Shown here: piece after piece, positions 47,509 to 56,766 of the stretch | How the letters are laid out: each line of letters begins with the position of its first letter | Numbering within the stretch: the first letter of the stretch is position 1 | NCBI GenBank assembly: GCA_905181865.1 | Contig: CAJIZG010000004.1 | Span: 186,001-250,000, forward strand | DNA: 64,000 bases | Direction of reading: 5' to 3' | Origin: Urechidicola croceus | GTDB lineage: Bacteria; Bacteroidota; Bacteroidia; Flavobacteriales; Flavobacteriaceae | Notes under the pieces: model-generated | Told to the model about the DNA's origin: nothing | Seen by the model: the letters and a program-made list of their open reading frames with translations, nothing else | The model's database searches: none | Program-made: the position numbers and the translations under genes

Positions 47509-49806
47509 ATGCTTTTAAAAAATAGTACTTGGTTTGTTTTAGTTGTTTTGGTATTAAGTGAGATGTGTGCTTATTCTCAAGATAGCATTAGAGGAAAAGT
47601 GGTTGATAATGAAAGTGGTCTTGAATTAGAAAACGTTAGCATCTTAAATTCAACCTCTAAAAAGGAAGTGGTATCGAATAACTTTGGCGAGTTTTCTATT
47701 GTTGGAGCAGGAACTTATATTTTTCAGAGCAAGGGATATAAAACAATAGAATTTGAGGTTTTAAATCAGAACTATTTGATTGTTCAAATGGAAATAAATC
47801 CGGCTGAATTGGAGGAGGTTATTGTTTTCGCGAACCAAATTCCTCAAAAAATTCGTAAGGCTACATCAGCCATAAATCTTATAACTACTTCAGAAATTAA
47901 TAGAGGAGCCGATGTGAATATAGCACCAGTGCTAAATCGAGTTCCTGGAATTTACATGCAATCTGGAGCACTGAATACGAATAAGATTACTATTAGAGGT
48001 ATTGGTTCTCGCAATTTGTATGGCACTTCAAAAATAAGAGCCTATTATGGCGATATTCCTTTGACAACTGGTAACGGAGAAACAACTATTGAAGATTTTG
48101 AATTGAGTGCAATTTCTCGCTTAGAAATTGAGAAAGGAGCGTCGAGTATTTATGGTGCAGGATTGGGAGGGACCATTCACATGATTCCCACAAATGGATA
48201 TCTAAATCAAACGAGTGCTAATATTAGTTTTACTGCGGGTTCTTTTGGTTTGTCAAAAGGAATTGTTAAGGTAAATCATGGTGAAGATAATTATGGGTTA
48301 CAAGCCGTGTATAGTAATACCCACAGCGATGGTTATAGAGCTAACAATGAATATGATCGGCAAACGTTGACGTTGAGTTCCAATGTGTATTTAGGTGAAA
48401 AGGATGCACTTACTTTTTTAGGAAGTTATGTAGATTTAAAAGCCTTTATTCCGAGTTCCATCAATGAAGATGATTATTTAAATGATCCTGAAAAGGCCGC
48501 ATTTACTTGGGGGAAATCACAAGGATATGAAGATTCTAAAAGAGGTATTTTCGGACTCTCTTGGGATCATGAATATAAAACGGATTTAAAGCAGATTACA
48601 AGTATTTATACTACTTTTAGAAACGGATATGAGCCTAGACCTTTCAACATCTTAGAGGAGCAATCTTCTGCTATAGGATTGCGAAGTAGATTGTTGGGGA
48701 ATACGACGCTATTTAATAATAAATTGGATTGGACTGCCGGCGTAGAATTTTTCAAAGATTTCTATGATTCTAAAACTTATGAAAATCTATATGGGGCTTT
48801 CCTTTCTGGCACTGGAAGTGTGCGAGGAGCGTTATTATCTGATTTTGAAGAAGAGCGTTCATACTACTCTCTTTTTTTAGAAACGAAATATGCCTGGGGC
48901 GAACGAACTACATTTTCATTTGGACTTAATTTTAATCAAACAGCATTTGATTTAGAGGATAATTTTGAGGAAGCAGGGAATCCGGATCAATCTGGGTCGT
49001 ATGATTTTGATGCGATAGTGTCGCCTAAATTTGGATTATCTCATTTGTTTTCAGATAATTTGAGCGCTTATATGAATGTAAGTCATGGATTTTCGCCACC
49101 TACCTTGGCAGAAACCTTATTGCCTGATGGCCTTATCAACACAGATATTAAACCAGAATCTGGCTGGAATTATGAGTTGGGGACACGTCTCTCACTTTTG
49201 GATAATCGCATGAAATTGAATGGTGCAGTTTACAGAATGGCCATTAATAATTTATTAGTAGCAAGAAGAACGGGAGATGATCAATTTATTGGTGTAAATG
49301 CTGGAGAAACACAACATGACGGATTGGAATTGCTAGCGAGTTATGATTGGATATGTTCGAGTGAACGTTCCTTATCAACCTATGTTTCTTATTCCTTACA
49401 TGACTTTATCTTTAAAGATTTTGTAGATGATGATAATGATTTTTCTGGAAACGAATTAACAGGTGTTCCCTCAGAAGTAATGAATGCAGGTATTGATTTC
49501 CTTTCTGAAAAAGGATTTTACGGGAATGTTAATTTTCAATATGTAGGAGAGATTCCAATGACAGATGCAAATAGTCTGTATACAGATAGTTATGCATTAA
49601 CAAATGTAAAGGTAGGATATCAATTTACGATTGTAAAAGTGTTGAAGTGTGATCTATTTTTTGGAGTTGATAATGTGTTTGATGAGCATTATGCTTCTCA
49701 GATATTAATTAATGCTAGAGGGTTTGGAGGAAATGCACCGAGATATTACTATCCGGGATACCCAGTAAATTATTATTCAGGAATTAACTTGAATTATATG
49801 TTTTAA
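47509..49806 (+). CDS. TonB-dependent receptor, possibly for PQQ
   Basis: 765 residues with a signal peptide (ending CAYSQ). A CarboxypepD_reg-like domain spans about 27-95 (IRGKVVDNESGLELENVSIL). A plug follows at about 105-220 (VLNRVPGIYMQSGALNTNKI, then IEKGASSIYGAGLGGTI). The rest is a 22-strand barrel ending in the aromatic NLNYMF. The build is that of FecA/PqqU-type receptors, not of SusC, and there is no SusD. The next two genes encode a PQQ-dependent aldose sugar dehydrogenase and a cytochrome c. No PQQ biosynthesis gene is in this window, so import of PQQ is a reasonable guess. Siderophore or other ligands remain possible. Confidence 0.85.
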   Translation: MLLKNSTWFVLVVLVLSEMCAYSQDSIRGKVVDNESGLELENVSILNSTSKKEVVSNNFGEFSIVGAGTYIFQSKGYKTIEFEVLNQNYLIVQMEINPAELEEVIVFANQIPQKIRKATSAINLITTSEINRGADVNIAPVLNRVPGIYMQSGALNTNKITIRGIGSRNLYGTSKIRAYYGDIPLTTGNGETTIEDFELSAISRLEIEKGASSIYGAGLGGTIHMIPTNGYLNQTSANISFTAGSFGLSKGIVKVNHGEDNYGLQAVYSNTHSDGYRANNEYDRQTLTLSSNVYLGEKDALTFLGSYVDLKAFIPSSINEDDYLNDPEKAAFTWGKSQGYEDSKRGIFGLSWDHEYKTDLKQITSIYTTFRNGYEPRPFNILEEQSSAIGLRSRLLGNTTLFNNKLDWTAGVEFFKDFYDSKTYENLYGAFLSGTGSVRGALLSDFEEERSYYSLFLETKYAWGERTTFSFGLNFNQTAFDLEDNFEEAGNPDQSGSYDFDAIVSPKFGLSHLFSDNLSAYMNVSHGFSPPTLAETLLPDGLINTDIKPESGWNYELGTRLSLLDNRMKLNGAVYRMAINNLLVARRTGDDQFIGVNAGETQHDGLELLASYDWICSSERSLSTYVSYSLHDFIFKDFVDDDNDFSGNELTGVPSEVMNAGIDFLSEKGFYGNVNFQYVGEIPMTDANSLYTDSYALTNVKVGYQFTIVKVLKCDLFFGVDNVFDEHYASQILINARGFGGNAPRYYYPGYPVNYYSGINLNYMF

Positions 49807-49842
49807 TGTAATTTTATCATCAAATTAATACCAACCTATATT

Positions 49843-50967
49843 ATGAACCGAATTAATTTATTATTCATTGCGATTTTTTCTTCGCTAATCGCATGCGCTC
49901 AACAGATAGAATCGTCAGTAAAAGCGAAGGATGCAACAAGTGTGACATATACCGTAGAAGACGTTGTTACCGAATTGAACATCCCTTGGGGAATGGTTTT
50001 TTTACCTGAAGGAGGAATGCTAATTACAGAAAAGTCAGGTGAAATCATACACTTTAAAGATGGAGTTAAAACAGAAATACAAGGAGTTCCGGAAGTATAT
50101 GTACGTGGCCAAGGTGGTTTGCTAGATCTTGAATTACATCCTGATTATAAGAATAACGGCTGGATTTATTTCACATTTGCTTCTTCTAAAGGAAAAGGAG
50201 ATGGCGGATTCACAGCGATAATGAGAGCCAAATTAGATGGAGCCAGTTTAGCTCAAAATGAATTGTTATACAAGGGAGGTCCAAATACTAAAAAAGGACA
50301 ACATTTTGGCGGACGTATAGAATTTGATAATGATGGCTACTTATATTTTTCAATTGGAGATAGAGGGAATAGAGATGAGAATCCCCAAGATATTACGCGA
50401 GATGGAGGTAAAATTTATAGATTACATGCGGATGGAAGAATTCCTGTAGATAATCCTTTTGTTGGAAAAACGGGGGCGAAAAGCGCCGTTTATAGTTATG
50501 GGCATAGAAATCCACAAGGTTTAGTAAAACATTATAAAACCGGAGAGATTTGGGAGCATGAACATGGTCCAAAGGGAGGAGATGAAATTAATATAATCCA
50601 AAAAGGGAAAAATTTCGGATGGCCTGTTATTAGTTATGGAGTTAATTACGATGGAACTTCTTTAACAGATAAAACATCTAATTCTGGAATGGAACAGCCT
50701 TTCTTTTATTGGGTGCCTTCTATAGCTCCAAGTGGAATGACTTTTGTTACTTCTGATATATATCCAGATTGGAAAGGCAATTTATTGGTGGGTTCTTTGA
50801 AATTTAAATATATAGAGCGTTTGGTAATTGAAGGTAATAAAGTAGTGAAACGCGAAATTATATTAAAGGATTTAGGTAGAGTACGTAATGTACGTCAAGG
50901 ACCAGATGGCTATATTTATGCTGCTATTGAAGGGGAAGGAATTGTAAAAATTATACCGAATAAATAG
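49843..50967 (+). CDS. PQQ-dependent aldose sugar dehydrogenase-like lipoprotein
   Basis: 374 residues, lipobox LIAC (Cys18). It is a six-bladed propeller like E. coli YliI/Asd and soluble glucose dehydrogenase: NIPWGMVFLPEGGMLITEKS, HFGGRIEFDNDGYLYFSIGD, YGHRNPQGLV and WEHEHGPKGGDEINII. The His of HFGG and the Arg/Asn of GHRNPQG line up with active-site residues of the family. It should oxidise an aldose to a lactone, with PQQ as cofactor, outside the cytoplasm. It starts 37 bp after the TonB receptor gene, so co-transcription is likely. A cytochrome c gene follows. Confidence 0.9.
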   Translation: MNRINLLFIAIFSSLIACAQQIESSVKAKDATSVTYTVEDVVTELNIPWGMVFLPEGGMLITEKSGEIIHFKDGVKTEIQGVPEVYVRGQGGLLDLELHPDYKNNGWIYFTFASSKGKGDGGFTAIMRAKLDGASLAQNELLYKGGPNTKKGQHFGGRIEFDNDGYLYFSIGDRGNRDENPQDITRDGGKIYRLHADGRIPVDNPFVGKTGAKSAVYSYGHRNPQGLVKHYKTGEIWEHEHGPKGGDEINIIQKGKNFGWPVISYGVNYDGTSLTDKTSNSGMEQPFFYWVPSIAPSGMTFVTSDIYPDWKGNLLVGSLKFKYIERLVIEGNKVVKREIILKDLGRVRNVRQGPDGYIYAAIEGEGIVKIIPNK

Positions 50968-50973
50968 CATATT

Positions 50974-51118
50974 ACATGAAACGAGCATGCTAAAATCTAT
51001 ATATCCTGCAGTGGAAATCGAAGATTCAACGCCTCCTTTAAAAATAATAAACAAGGTGAGTTAATGATTAATAGTGAACAGCAGGTGACCGTTTAAAAAA
51101 ATAAATATAAAACACATG
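50974..51118 (+). repeat. Leader repeat, second full unit
   Basis: This unit is colinear with 34801-34943: it starts ACATGAAACGAGCATGCTAA and keeps AAATCGAAGATTCAACG, AATAAACAAGGT and GGTGACCGTTTAAAAAAATA. It ends ACACATG, where the ATG is the start of the cytochrome c gene. It begins 7 bp after the sugar dehydrogenase stop. Confidence 0.8.
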
Positions 51119-51517
51119 AAAATAATATTGGCAAGTTATATTGTCTTGATGATGGGAATGTCTGGTTTTAGTCAGAATACGAAGTTGGAGGAAAGTAAGA
51201 AAAGAGGAAGTGAAATTTACGCAGATTTTTGCATAAATTGCCATATGCCGAATGGAGAAGGGGTAAAGGGCGAGTTCCCACCTTTGGCTAAATCTGATTT
51301 TTTAATTAAAAACAGGACCAAGAGTATTAAAGCATTAAAATATGGTCTCAAAGGTGAGATCATCGTAAATGGTGTAAAATATAATGGATTTATGGCCCCA
51401 CTAGGATTGAGTGAAGATGAGGTCGCCGATGTTATGAATTACATTACTAATAGTTGGGGAAATAAGAATAAGAAAATGATTACTGAACAAGAAGTCGCTA
51501 AAGTGGCGAAGAAGTAA
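51116..51517 (+). CDS. Class I cytochrome c, periplasmic
   Basis: 133 residues with a signal peptide (about 1-20, ending SGFSQ). One haem motif CINCH at 39-43; a likely axial Met in KYNGFMAPLG near residue 100. This is a small mono-haem carrier. Its position after the sugar dehydrogenase suggests that it takes electrons from that enzyme. The leader is a repeat unit shared with eboC. A terminator hairpin lies downstream. Confidence 0.9.
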   Translation: MKIILASYIVLMMGMSGFSQNTKLEESKKRGSEIYADFCINCHMPNGEGVKGEFPPLAKSDFLIKNRTKSIKALKYGLKGEIIVNGVKYNGFMAPLGLSEDEVADVMNYITNSWGNKNKKMITEQEVAKVAKK

Positions 51518-51536
51518 TTAATGTTGACAAAAATGT

Positions 51537-51575
51537 AGGGATTTACTTTTAATTTGATCCCTTCATTTTTTTTTT
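51537..51575 (+). terminator. Terminator between convergent genes
   Basis: AGGGAT (51537-51542) pairs with ATCCCT (51557-51562), with a run of 12 T's after it. It serves the cytochrome c gene; the minus-strand hydrolase gene ends at 51589. Confidence 0.6.
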
Positions 51576-51588
51576 AGAGTTATGACCC

Positions 51589-53763
51589 TTAATTCTCAAT
51601 CCAAATGGGTTGTGTGTAAGTTCCATTGGTGGCAATGTCCCATACTTCGAATCGCACCCAAGTTCGGTCTTTAAGATCAATATTTATTTTGAATTCTTTG
51701 CTCCCGAAAGCCTTGGTGTCGTTCAATTTAATTTTTTGATGATAAATATTTTTGCCATCACCAGTAACGATATCTATATGTTTTAGTGGGAACGTCCAGT
51801 CCAATGCTGCTTTAAGTTCAACTTTTTTGTCTTTTTTTAATTTTAATGTAGTTCCACATTCTTGTCCGCCAACACTATATTTTTTCAGAAGGATTTCACC
51901 TGTACTGACAATAAAGTTTCCCTCACTTAAGACATCTAATACTGGTTTCCAACCATCTTTAAACTTCGGAAGTTCGTCTAGTTTTAAATAATTAACATTC
52001 ATAGCGCCATATAATTCGTAATCATTTCGAATATCAAAAACATCCACTTCTCCAAGAGCATATTTTTTAGCATTCCAATTACTCATGTCGTCTAAAAGAT
52101 TTAGAATTCTTGAGCCCATCGTGTCTTCAGATAAATTAGCAGGCATATTTTTCCAAGCCGCTCCTAAATAGCGATCTGATGTAAAAAAGGCTTCATTTTT
52201 ATAGTTGTCTGGATATCCTGTTGAACCTTTGATCCTGCCATGTGCCACCCAGATGAGTCCGTTTTCCTTTTTAAATAATTTCAAGATATCTTCCTTGCTT
52301 CCTACGTGATACACCTTTCCATATTCTTTAGTGTTTTCCACAAAAGGTTTATCGTCCGACCGATTGAGAACCCAATTAACTGGTTTTGGAAAAAAACTCA
52401 TCCAATGTCCTCCAAGTTGAACGTTGGGTTCTTCACCAGGTAATAATAAAAAGTCATTTGTTGAAAGTCGCTCACATTCTTGATGCATAATTTGTAATTG
52501 CTGCATTCTCTTTTCTGTTTTTAAGCGGGGCGTTGCTCCGTTGTGAAACTCTCCAAGATGCACGATGTCAATCCCCATCTTTTTGAAAAACTGAACAAAA
52601 TCGGGGTTTTCAAGTCCTTTCGGAATCCCAGTGGTTTGCTGTTCTTTTTGTTTCTTTAAGTAGTCCAATGAGTGTTCCACATGATAATGACTTGTAAATT
52701 TTTTATATCCAGGGATATCTACAAAACGATCATTATGCGTGAATTTTTTTATTTGAGTTAAGGTATTTTCTGCTTTTCTGTCACTTATATATAAGAATAG
52801 CCCCAGTTTTTGAATACTTCCCGGTTCAGCATTAAGCCAAGGTACTTGTCTACGATCTCCAAAAATAGGTTGTCTGACGCCTATGCCGTATCCATTGAAA
52901 AAGTCAAGATAATTTTGTCCAGACCAGTTAAAACCATAATTTCCAACACCATCTAATGGCGGTAGAAATCGATGAGGAGAAGAAAAGACAGCTAGAGATC
53001 CGTTATCAGATTCAGCAATAATCGTTCTAAATCGTGTTTTCTTGGGAGTCGCAAATTCTTTGTTAGAAGGTTGTCTAATAAACTCATCTACTCCATTTTG
53101 CCAACATACATTTTTAATTTGTCCAGATAGATTAGAAAGGCCTGCATGGTACAAAAATGCACGTCCATTTTGTTCTGTAGATATAACTGCTTCCATATGT
53201 AAAAGGGAACTTCCAGCATAGATGGTGAAATTTAGTGCTCCTTCAAACTCTCCTGCCTTTAGGCCATTAAATGAAATGGTTGTCCGATTTCCATGACTAG
53301 AAACGGTAGCACTTTCCATATCTAGTAAAGCCTTTTGAACGGAATATGATCTCTGATATGGGTAATCAAAAAATATTTGCCAACTATCTTTTCTCTTGTC
53401 AAGATCTCTCTCACCAAGAAAGAGGGCGTATTCTGGTTGTAAATCGTTAAATATTTCAGTTGCAATACTTTTATTAGTTGTGCCAATGGATTTGATTAAT
53501 GGTAACTGAGGACGTCTTTCTTTTCCACCACTATTTTTTTCTAAACGGAAAGAAGTGTAATTCGTCGTATTGTCAGTTTCCCATGTTACATGCAGTAATT
53601 TATCTTCAATACTTATTTGAATACCATTAGAACCGCTGTAATTGGATAAATCAACTAGAATTTCAGAATTTTGGCTACGTACACTTAAGGTAAGAAGAAT
53701 TACGCTAAAAGTACAGAGTAGTTGTCTATGATATTTACTTAATGATTTAAGGAAAATTCTCAT
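51589..53763 (-). CDS. Secreted PHP/CehA-McbA-like metallohydrolase
   Basis: 724 residues with a signal peptide (about 1-30). The N-terminal half (to about 340) is beta-rich. The C-terminal half has motifs that look like a PHP-type metal site: SHYHVEHSLDYL in place of the usual H-x-H, then DIVHLGEFHNG, LLLPGEEPNVQLGGHWMSFF and LIWVAHGRIKGSTGYP. The end is a beta domain that includes IDIVTGDGKNIYHQKI. Family assignment is by pattern only; a phosphoesterase or hydrolase on a carbohydrate-linked ester is possible. It starts 5 bp after the phosphodiesterase gene upstream, so the two form an operon. Confidence 0.6.
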   Translation of the reverse strand: MRIFLKSLSKYHRQLLCTFSVILLTLSVRSQNSEILVDLSNYSGSNGIQISIEDKLLHVTWETDNTTNYTSFRLEKNSGGKERRPQLPLIKSIGTTNKSIATEIFNDLQPEYALFLGERDLDKRKDSWQIFFDYPYQRSYSVQKALLDMESATVSSHGNRTTISFNGLKAGEFEGALNFTIYAGSSLLHMEAVISTEQNGRAFLYHAGLSNLSGQIKNVCWQNGVDEFIRQPSNKEFATPKKTRFRTIIAESDNGSLAVFSSPHRFLPPLDGVGNYGFNWSGQNYLDFFNGYGIGVRQPIFGDRRQVPWLNAEPGSIQKLGLFLYISDRKAENTLTQIKKFTHNDRFVDIPGYKKFTSHYHVEHSLDYLKKQKEQQTTGIPKGLENPDFVQFFKKMGIDIVHLGEFHNGATPRLKTEKRMQQLQIMHQECERLSTNDFLLLPGEEPNVQLGGHWMSFFPKPVNWVLNRSDDKPFVENTKEYGKVYHVGSKEDILKLFKKENGLIWVAHGRIKGSTGYPDNYKNEAFFTSDRYLGAAWKNMPANLSEDTMGSRILNLLDDMSNWNAKKYALGEVDVFDIRNDYELYGAMNVNYLKLDELPKFKDGWKPVLDVLSEGNFIVSTGEILLKKYSVGGQECGTTLKLKKDKKVELKAALDWTFPLKHIDIVTGDGKNIYHQKIKLNDTKAFGSKEFKINIDLKDRTWVRFEVWDIATNGTYTQPIWIEN

Positions 53764-53768
53764 ACTGA

Positions 53769-54680
53769 TTACTTTTCAAAAATTGACGATGGAATATTCC
53801 CAATCCATGATGTTGGAATTTCCTTACAGCCGAAAATTTCGGCAATTACTCTTGCAGTATTAGCATTACTATTAGGTTCAAGAAGCACTTTTCCTTTTAC
53901 AATACCGGGTCCCGTAATGGCCCATGGAACTTCCATTTCTTCTTTGCTCAATCCACCATGACCAGATGTTCTTGTTCCTCCATGATCTGTGATTAATAAA
54001 AAATTGGTGGACTCATATAGATTGTCTCCTTTCAGTTTTTTAATGAATTTACCAATTTCTACATCAATTTCTTCAATAGATACAATGTATTCTGGCGACA
54101 TCCATTTGTAGTTGTGTCCTGCGTGATCTACGTGCACAGAGTAAAGAAAAACCAACGTAGGATTCATTCTGTTTTCAACGATAAAATCATATGATTTTTG
54201 ATAGTTTGAAGTGTATTTATCGTTCTCCTCAAAACTGTATTCGTCTAAATATTCTTTGTTCATAGAATTTATTAAGTTACCCCAGTTGTAGTAATATCCC
54301 GTTTTTACAGAAGGAACTTGCTCCTTTAAAATTTTGAATATAGAAGGGTAATAACCGTCTTTATCCTGTTCTATAGGGTCAAATCCATGTTTGTCTAGTT
54401 TCCATCCGTTGCTGGTAACCCCATGTTGTTCTGGCCCTCCTGAAGTTAGATGGCTGGTCCAATTGGGTAAGGTGACCGAAGGCATAACGGTGCGTGTATT
54501 TAATGAAAGAACCCCGTCTTTAATTAATTGATCTAAATTTGGGTGTTTTGACTTTTCAAACCCTTCTACACTTAATCCGTCTATTCCAATAATTACGACG
54601 CGTGGTGTACCTTGTTTTTTACACCTAGAAAATGAAATCAGAAGGACTAGTATTAATACGATGCGTGCTATTATTTTCAT
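53769..54680 (-). CDS. Type I phosphodiesterase / alkaline phosphatase family lipoprotein
   Basis: 303 residues with a lipobox-like SRC. The fold is that of nucleotide pyrophosphatase/phosphodiesterases. Evidence: VVIIGIDGLSVEGF (metal Asp); MPSVTLPNWTSHLTSGGPEQ (Thr nucleophile); VDHAGHNYKW (D-x-x-G-H); ITDHGG (D-H); GHGG (His). All metal residues are kept, unlike in EboF. It should cleave phosphodiesters or phosphonates in the periplasm. It is in an operon with the metallohydrolase. Confidence 0.9.
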   Translation of the reverse strand: MKIIARIVLILVLLISFSRCKKQGTPRVVIIGIDGLSVEGFEKSKHPNLDQLIKDGVLSLNTRTVMPSVTLPNWTSHLTSGGPEQHGVTSNGWKLDKHGFDPIEQDKDGYYPSIFKILKEQVPSVKTGYYYNWGNLINSMNKEYLDEYSFEENDKYTSNYQKSYDFIVENRMNPTLVFLYSVHVDHAGHNYKWMSPEYIVSIEEIDVEIGKFIKKLKGDNLYESTNFLLITDHGGTRTSGHGGLSKEEMEVPWAITGPGIVKGKVLLEPNSNANTARVIAEIFGCKEIPTSWIGNIPSSIFEK

Positions 54681-54820
54681 AAGAATATTGGTAATTAATA
54701 AGAGGGAGTGCTGAAATTAAGTAAAAAACTAAAAAGAAATCAGGATATAGCAAAGATTAAAGAAGAACTTAAGTATCTCGATTTCTTTTTAGCGTGTACT
54801 AATTGATTTTAAAAAGTAAA

Positions 54821-55210
54821 TTATTTTTTTTTAACGCCCGTCATAGACATAGATCCTTCTGGTGTTGAAAGAGATCCTCTAAACTTATCTTTATCTATGG
54901 TAAGATTAAAAGTTAGTTCAATTTCTTGTCCTTCTGTATCGAAAAAGTAAATAAAGGAGAGTTTATTTTCTTCAAATGATACTTTTTCAATAGTGGTATT
55001 TTCAGCATCGGATAAGAAGTGTCCTGTTAACTTCCCTTCTTTTTTCTCAATAATAAGTTTTCCGTTTTGGTATTCATAACTTGCTTCTGGAATGTTATAT
55101 TCCCAAGTGCCAATGACATTTTTATCGTTTAATAAAGTTGTTGACACAGAGAAACTTGATGCCACAAATACGACTAATAGAATTAGATTTACCGAAATGA
55201 TTTTCTTCAT
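54821..55210 (-). CDS. Small secreted lipocalin-like hypothetical protein
   Basis: 129 residues with a signal peptide (about 1-22). The mature part begins NVIGTWEYNIPEASYEYQNG and continues as short beta strands (LIIEKKEGKLTGHF, VSFEENKLSFIY), ending in MSMTGVKKK. This looks like a small beta-barrel or sandwich similar to secreted lipocalin-like proteins of Bacteroidota. No function can be assigned. It is 140 bp upstream of the phosphodiesterase gene on the same strand. Confidence 0.65.
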   Translation of the reverse strand: MKKIISVNLILLVVFVASSFSVSTTLLNDKNVIGTWEYNIPEASYEYQNGKLIIEKKEGKLTGHFLSDAENTTIEKVSFEENKLSFIYFFDTEGQEIELTFNLTIDKDKFRGSLSTPEGSMSMTGVKKK

Positions 55211-55445
55211 AATTGTTATTTTTAGTGTTAATAATGAAATTTATATATGATACTCTCAAAAATAAAGAAAAATAGTGTAGAATTAGTATAGTAGGTAGTT
55301 CAATATTATAAAGTAGAATAATTTTACGTGATTTTGAAAATCAGCATATGTATTTCCCTCTTTTATATCAGTAATTAGTACCCTGTTTTCGGTTCCAACA
55401 TATTCTTTCAAAATAAAAGACCAACTCAAAAGGAAATATATTAAA

Positions 55446-56427
55446 ACCCGTTGTGCATTTAAACAATATTGACTTTTAGATTGTTTATATTTCTATTAAA
55501 AACAAACTTGTTAATGTATTGAATGATTGTTAATGCTGTTAGTTTTGAGAGAATCCTTGTCTTAAAACCTTCAAAAGTTTTCGCATAATTATTCCGTATT
55601 TTAAACTGGTCACAAAGTTGAGAAAACAAGGTCTCAATTCGTTTTCTTTTCATTCTAAAAATGTACGTTTGTTTTTTGTAATTCTGTTGATTTTTACGCA
55701 TTGGAATTTCTAATTTAATTTGTTTACTCTCAAATAAATCTAACTGATAGTTCGCACTTAGGTATCCTTTGTTCCCTAAAATCACACAGTTATTAAACTG
55801 ATTTTTAATGTCTTTTAAATAATGAATATCATGTACAGAAGCTTTGCTAATATCAAAACTTTTAAACACGCCATCAATAGAACAAACAGCATGTATTTTA
55901 TAGCCATAATAATGCATGTTTTGACTAGCGTAATAACCTCTATTTGGGGCTGAATAAAAGTACTCCTTACAAACTTTACTTCTCCCGCTTCTTGAGAGTT
56001 TTACAATCTCCAAAGGTATACTATCTACAACATAATAGTTTTCAAACTCCGTGAACTTATTGGAGAGTTGAGTTCTTATAAATTCAATGGCAAAAAATAA
56101 TTTTCGCTTCCGTTTATTGTAAACTGATCGCTCTATTTTAGCAAACAAATATTCTGGAATATCCCGAAACAACTTACACTCACTGTCTATACCCATATAT
56201 TCTGCTGTTAAATTCATAGCGATTAATTCAATGTCTTTTAGTTTTGGTTTCCTGTTTTGACGTAAAAATTGTTCCTTTTCTGTAATTGTGGCTAAGACTT
56301 CTAAAATTTTATCGTAATTTTTACTAAAGTTATTCATGATATTTAATCGATTGATTATCAACTAAATATACGCCTTTTAATAGTCAAATGAATAACTTTT
56401 TTTAACTATTTATAATGCACAACGGGT
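55446..56427 (-). mobile_element. Intact IS982-family insertion sequence
   Basis: 982 bp bounded by perfect 13-bp inverted repeats: ACCCGTTGTGCAT at 55446-55458 and ATGCACAACGGGT at 56415-56427. It holds one uninterrupted transposase gene on the minus strand. No obvious target duplication is visible (left flank TATATTAAA, right flank CTAGTTAAC). The broken relative at 77-978 is in the opposite orientation. Confidence 0.92.
55459..56337 (-). CDS. IS982-family transposase
   Basis: 292 residues from ATG 56337 (MNNFSKNYDKILEVL), chosen because the broken copy at 88 starts the same way; an ATG at 56361 would add eight residues. DDE-type blocks: VVDSIPLEIVKLSRSGRSK with the first Asp, YYGYKIHAVCSIDGVFKSFD, HDIHYLKD, CVILGNKGYLS, and KRIETLFSQLCDQFKIRNNY with the Glu. 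The second acid position reads NKGY rather than the usual DKGY; the broken copy at 647 reads DKGY. This may weaken the enzyme. Confidence 0.92.
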   Translation of the reverse strand: MNNFSKNYDKILEVLATITEKEQFLRQNRKPKLKDIELIAMNLTAEYMGIDSECKLFRDIPEYLFAKIERSVYNKRKRKLFFAIEFIRTQLSNKFTEFENYYVVDSIPLEIVKLSRSGRSKVCKEYFYSAPNRGYYASQNMHYYGYKIHAVCSIDGVFKSFDISKASVHDIHYLKDIKNQFNNCVILGNKGYLSANYQLDLFESKQIKLEIPMRKNQQNYKKQTYIFRMKRKRIETLFSQLCDQFKIRNNYAKTFEGFKTRILSKLTALTIIQYINKFVFNRNINNLKVNIV

Positions 56428-56432
56428 CTAGT

Positions 56433-56760
56433 TAACCTTTTTTGAGGGTCGACTAGATATAAGGCCTGAGTAGCATTATCAATACTTACGCTAGTACCAA
56501 GAAAAACTGTATTGATTGGACCAAAACGTAATGCTACAGTTTGAATTTTTTTATTTAGATCATGCTATGCCATTATCTGTTCAGTCATTACCTTACTCAT
56601 ATGATATGATAAATCAACATCTTTACATTTCAAATCGTCAGCTTTAATATATTGGGAAACAACTTTTTGGTCTTCAGTAATAGGGAGTTGAAACGGAATA
56701 CCTTTTTCAATTCCATAGATAGTTGTTGAAACGCCAGTAGCCAGTTCTTTCCTAAACTAT
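56433..56760 (-). pseudogene. Possible NAD-dependent epimerase/SDR remnant
   Basis: The minus strand reads FRKELATGVSTTIYGIEKGI, continues to KVMTEQIMA and a stop, then TVALRFGPINTVFLGTSVSI and DNATQALYLVDP. The late block resembles the L-R-x-G-x-x and A-x-A-x-x-L segments of extended short-chain dehydrogenases. Only this part remains; identification is weak. Confidence 0.35.
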
Positions 56761-56766
56761 TTTCTT

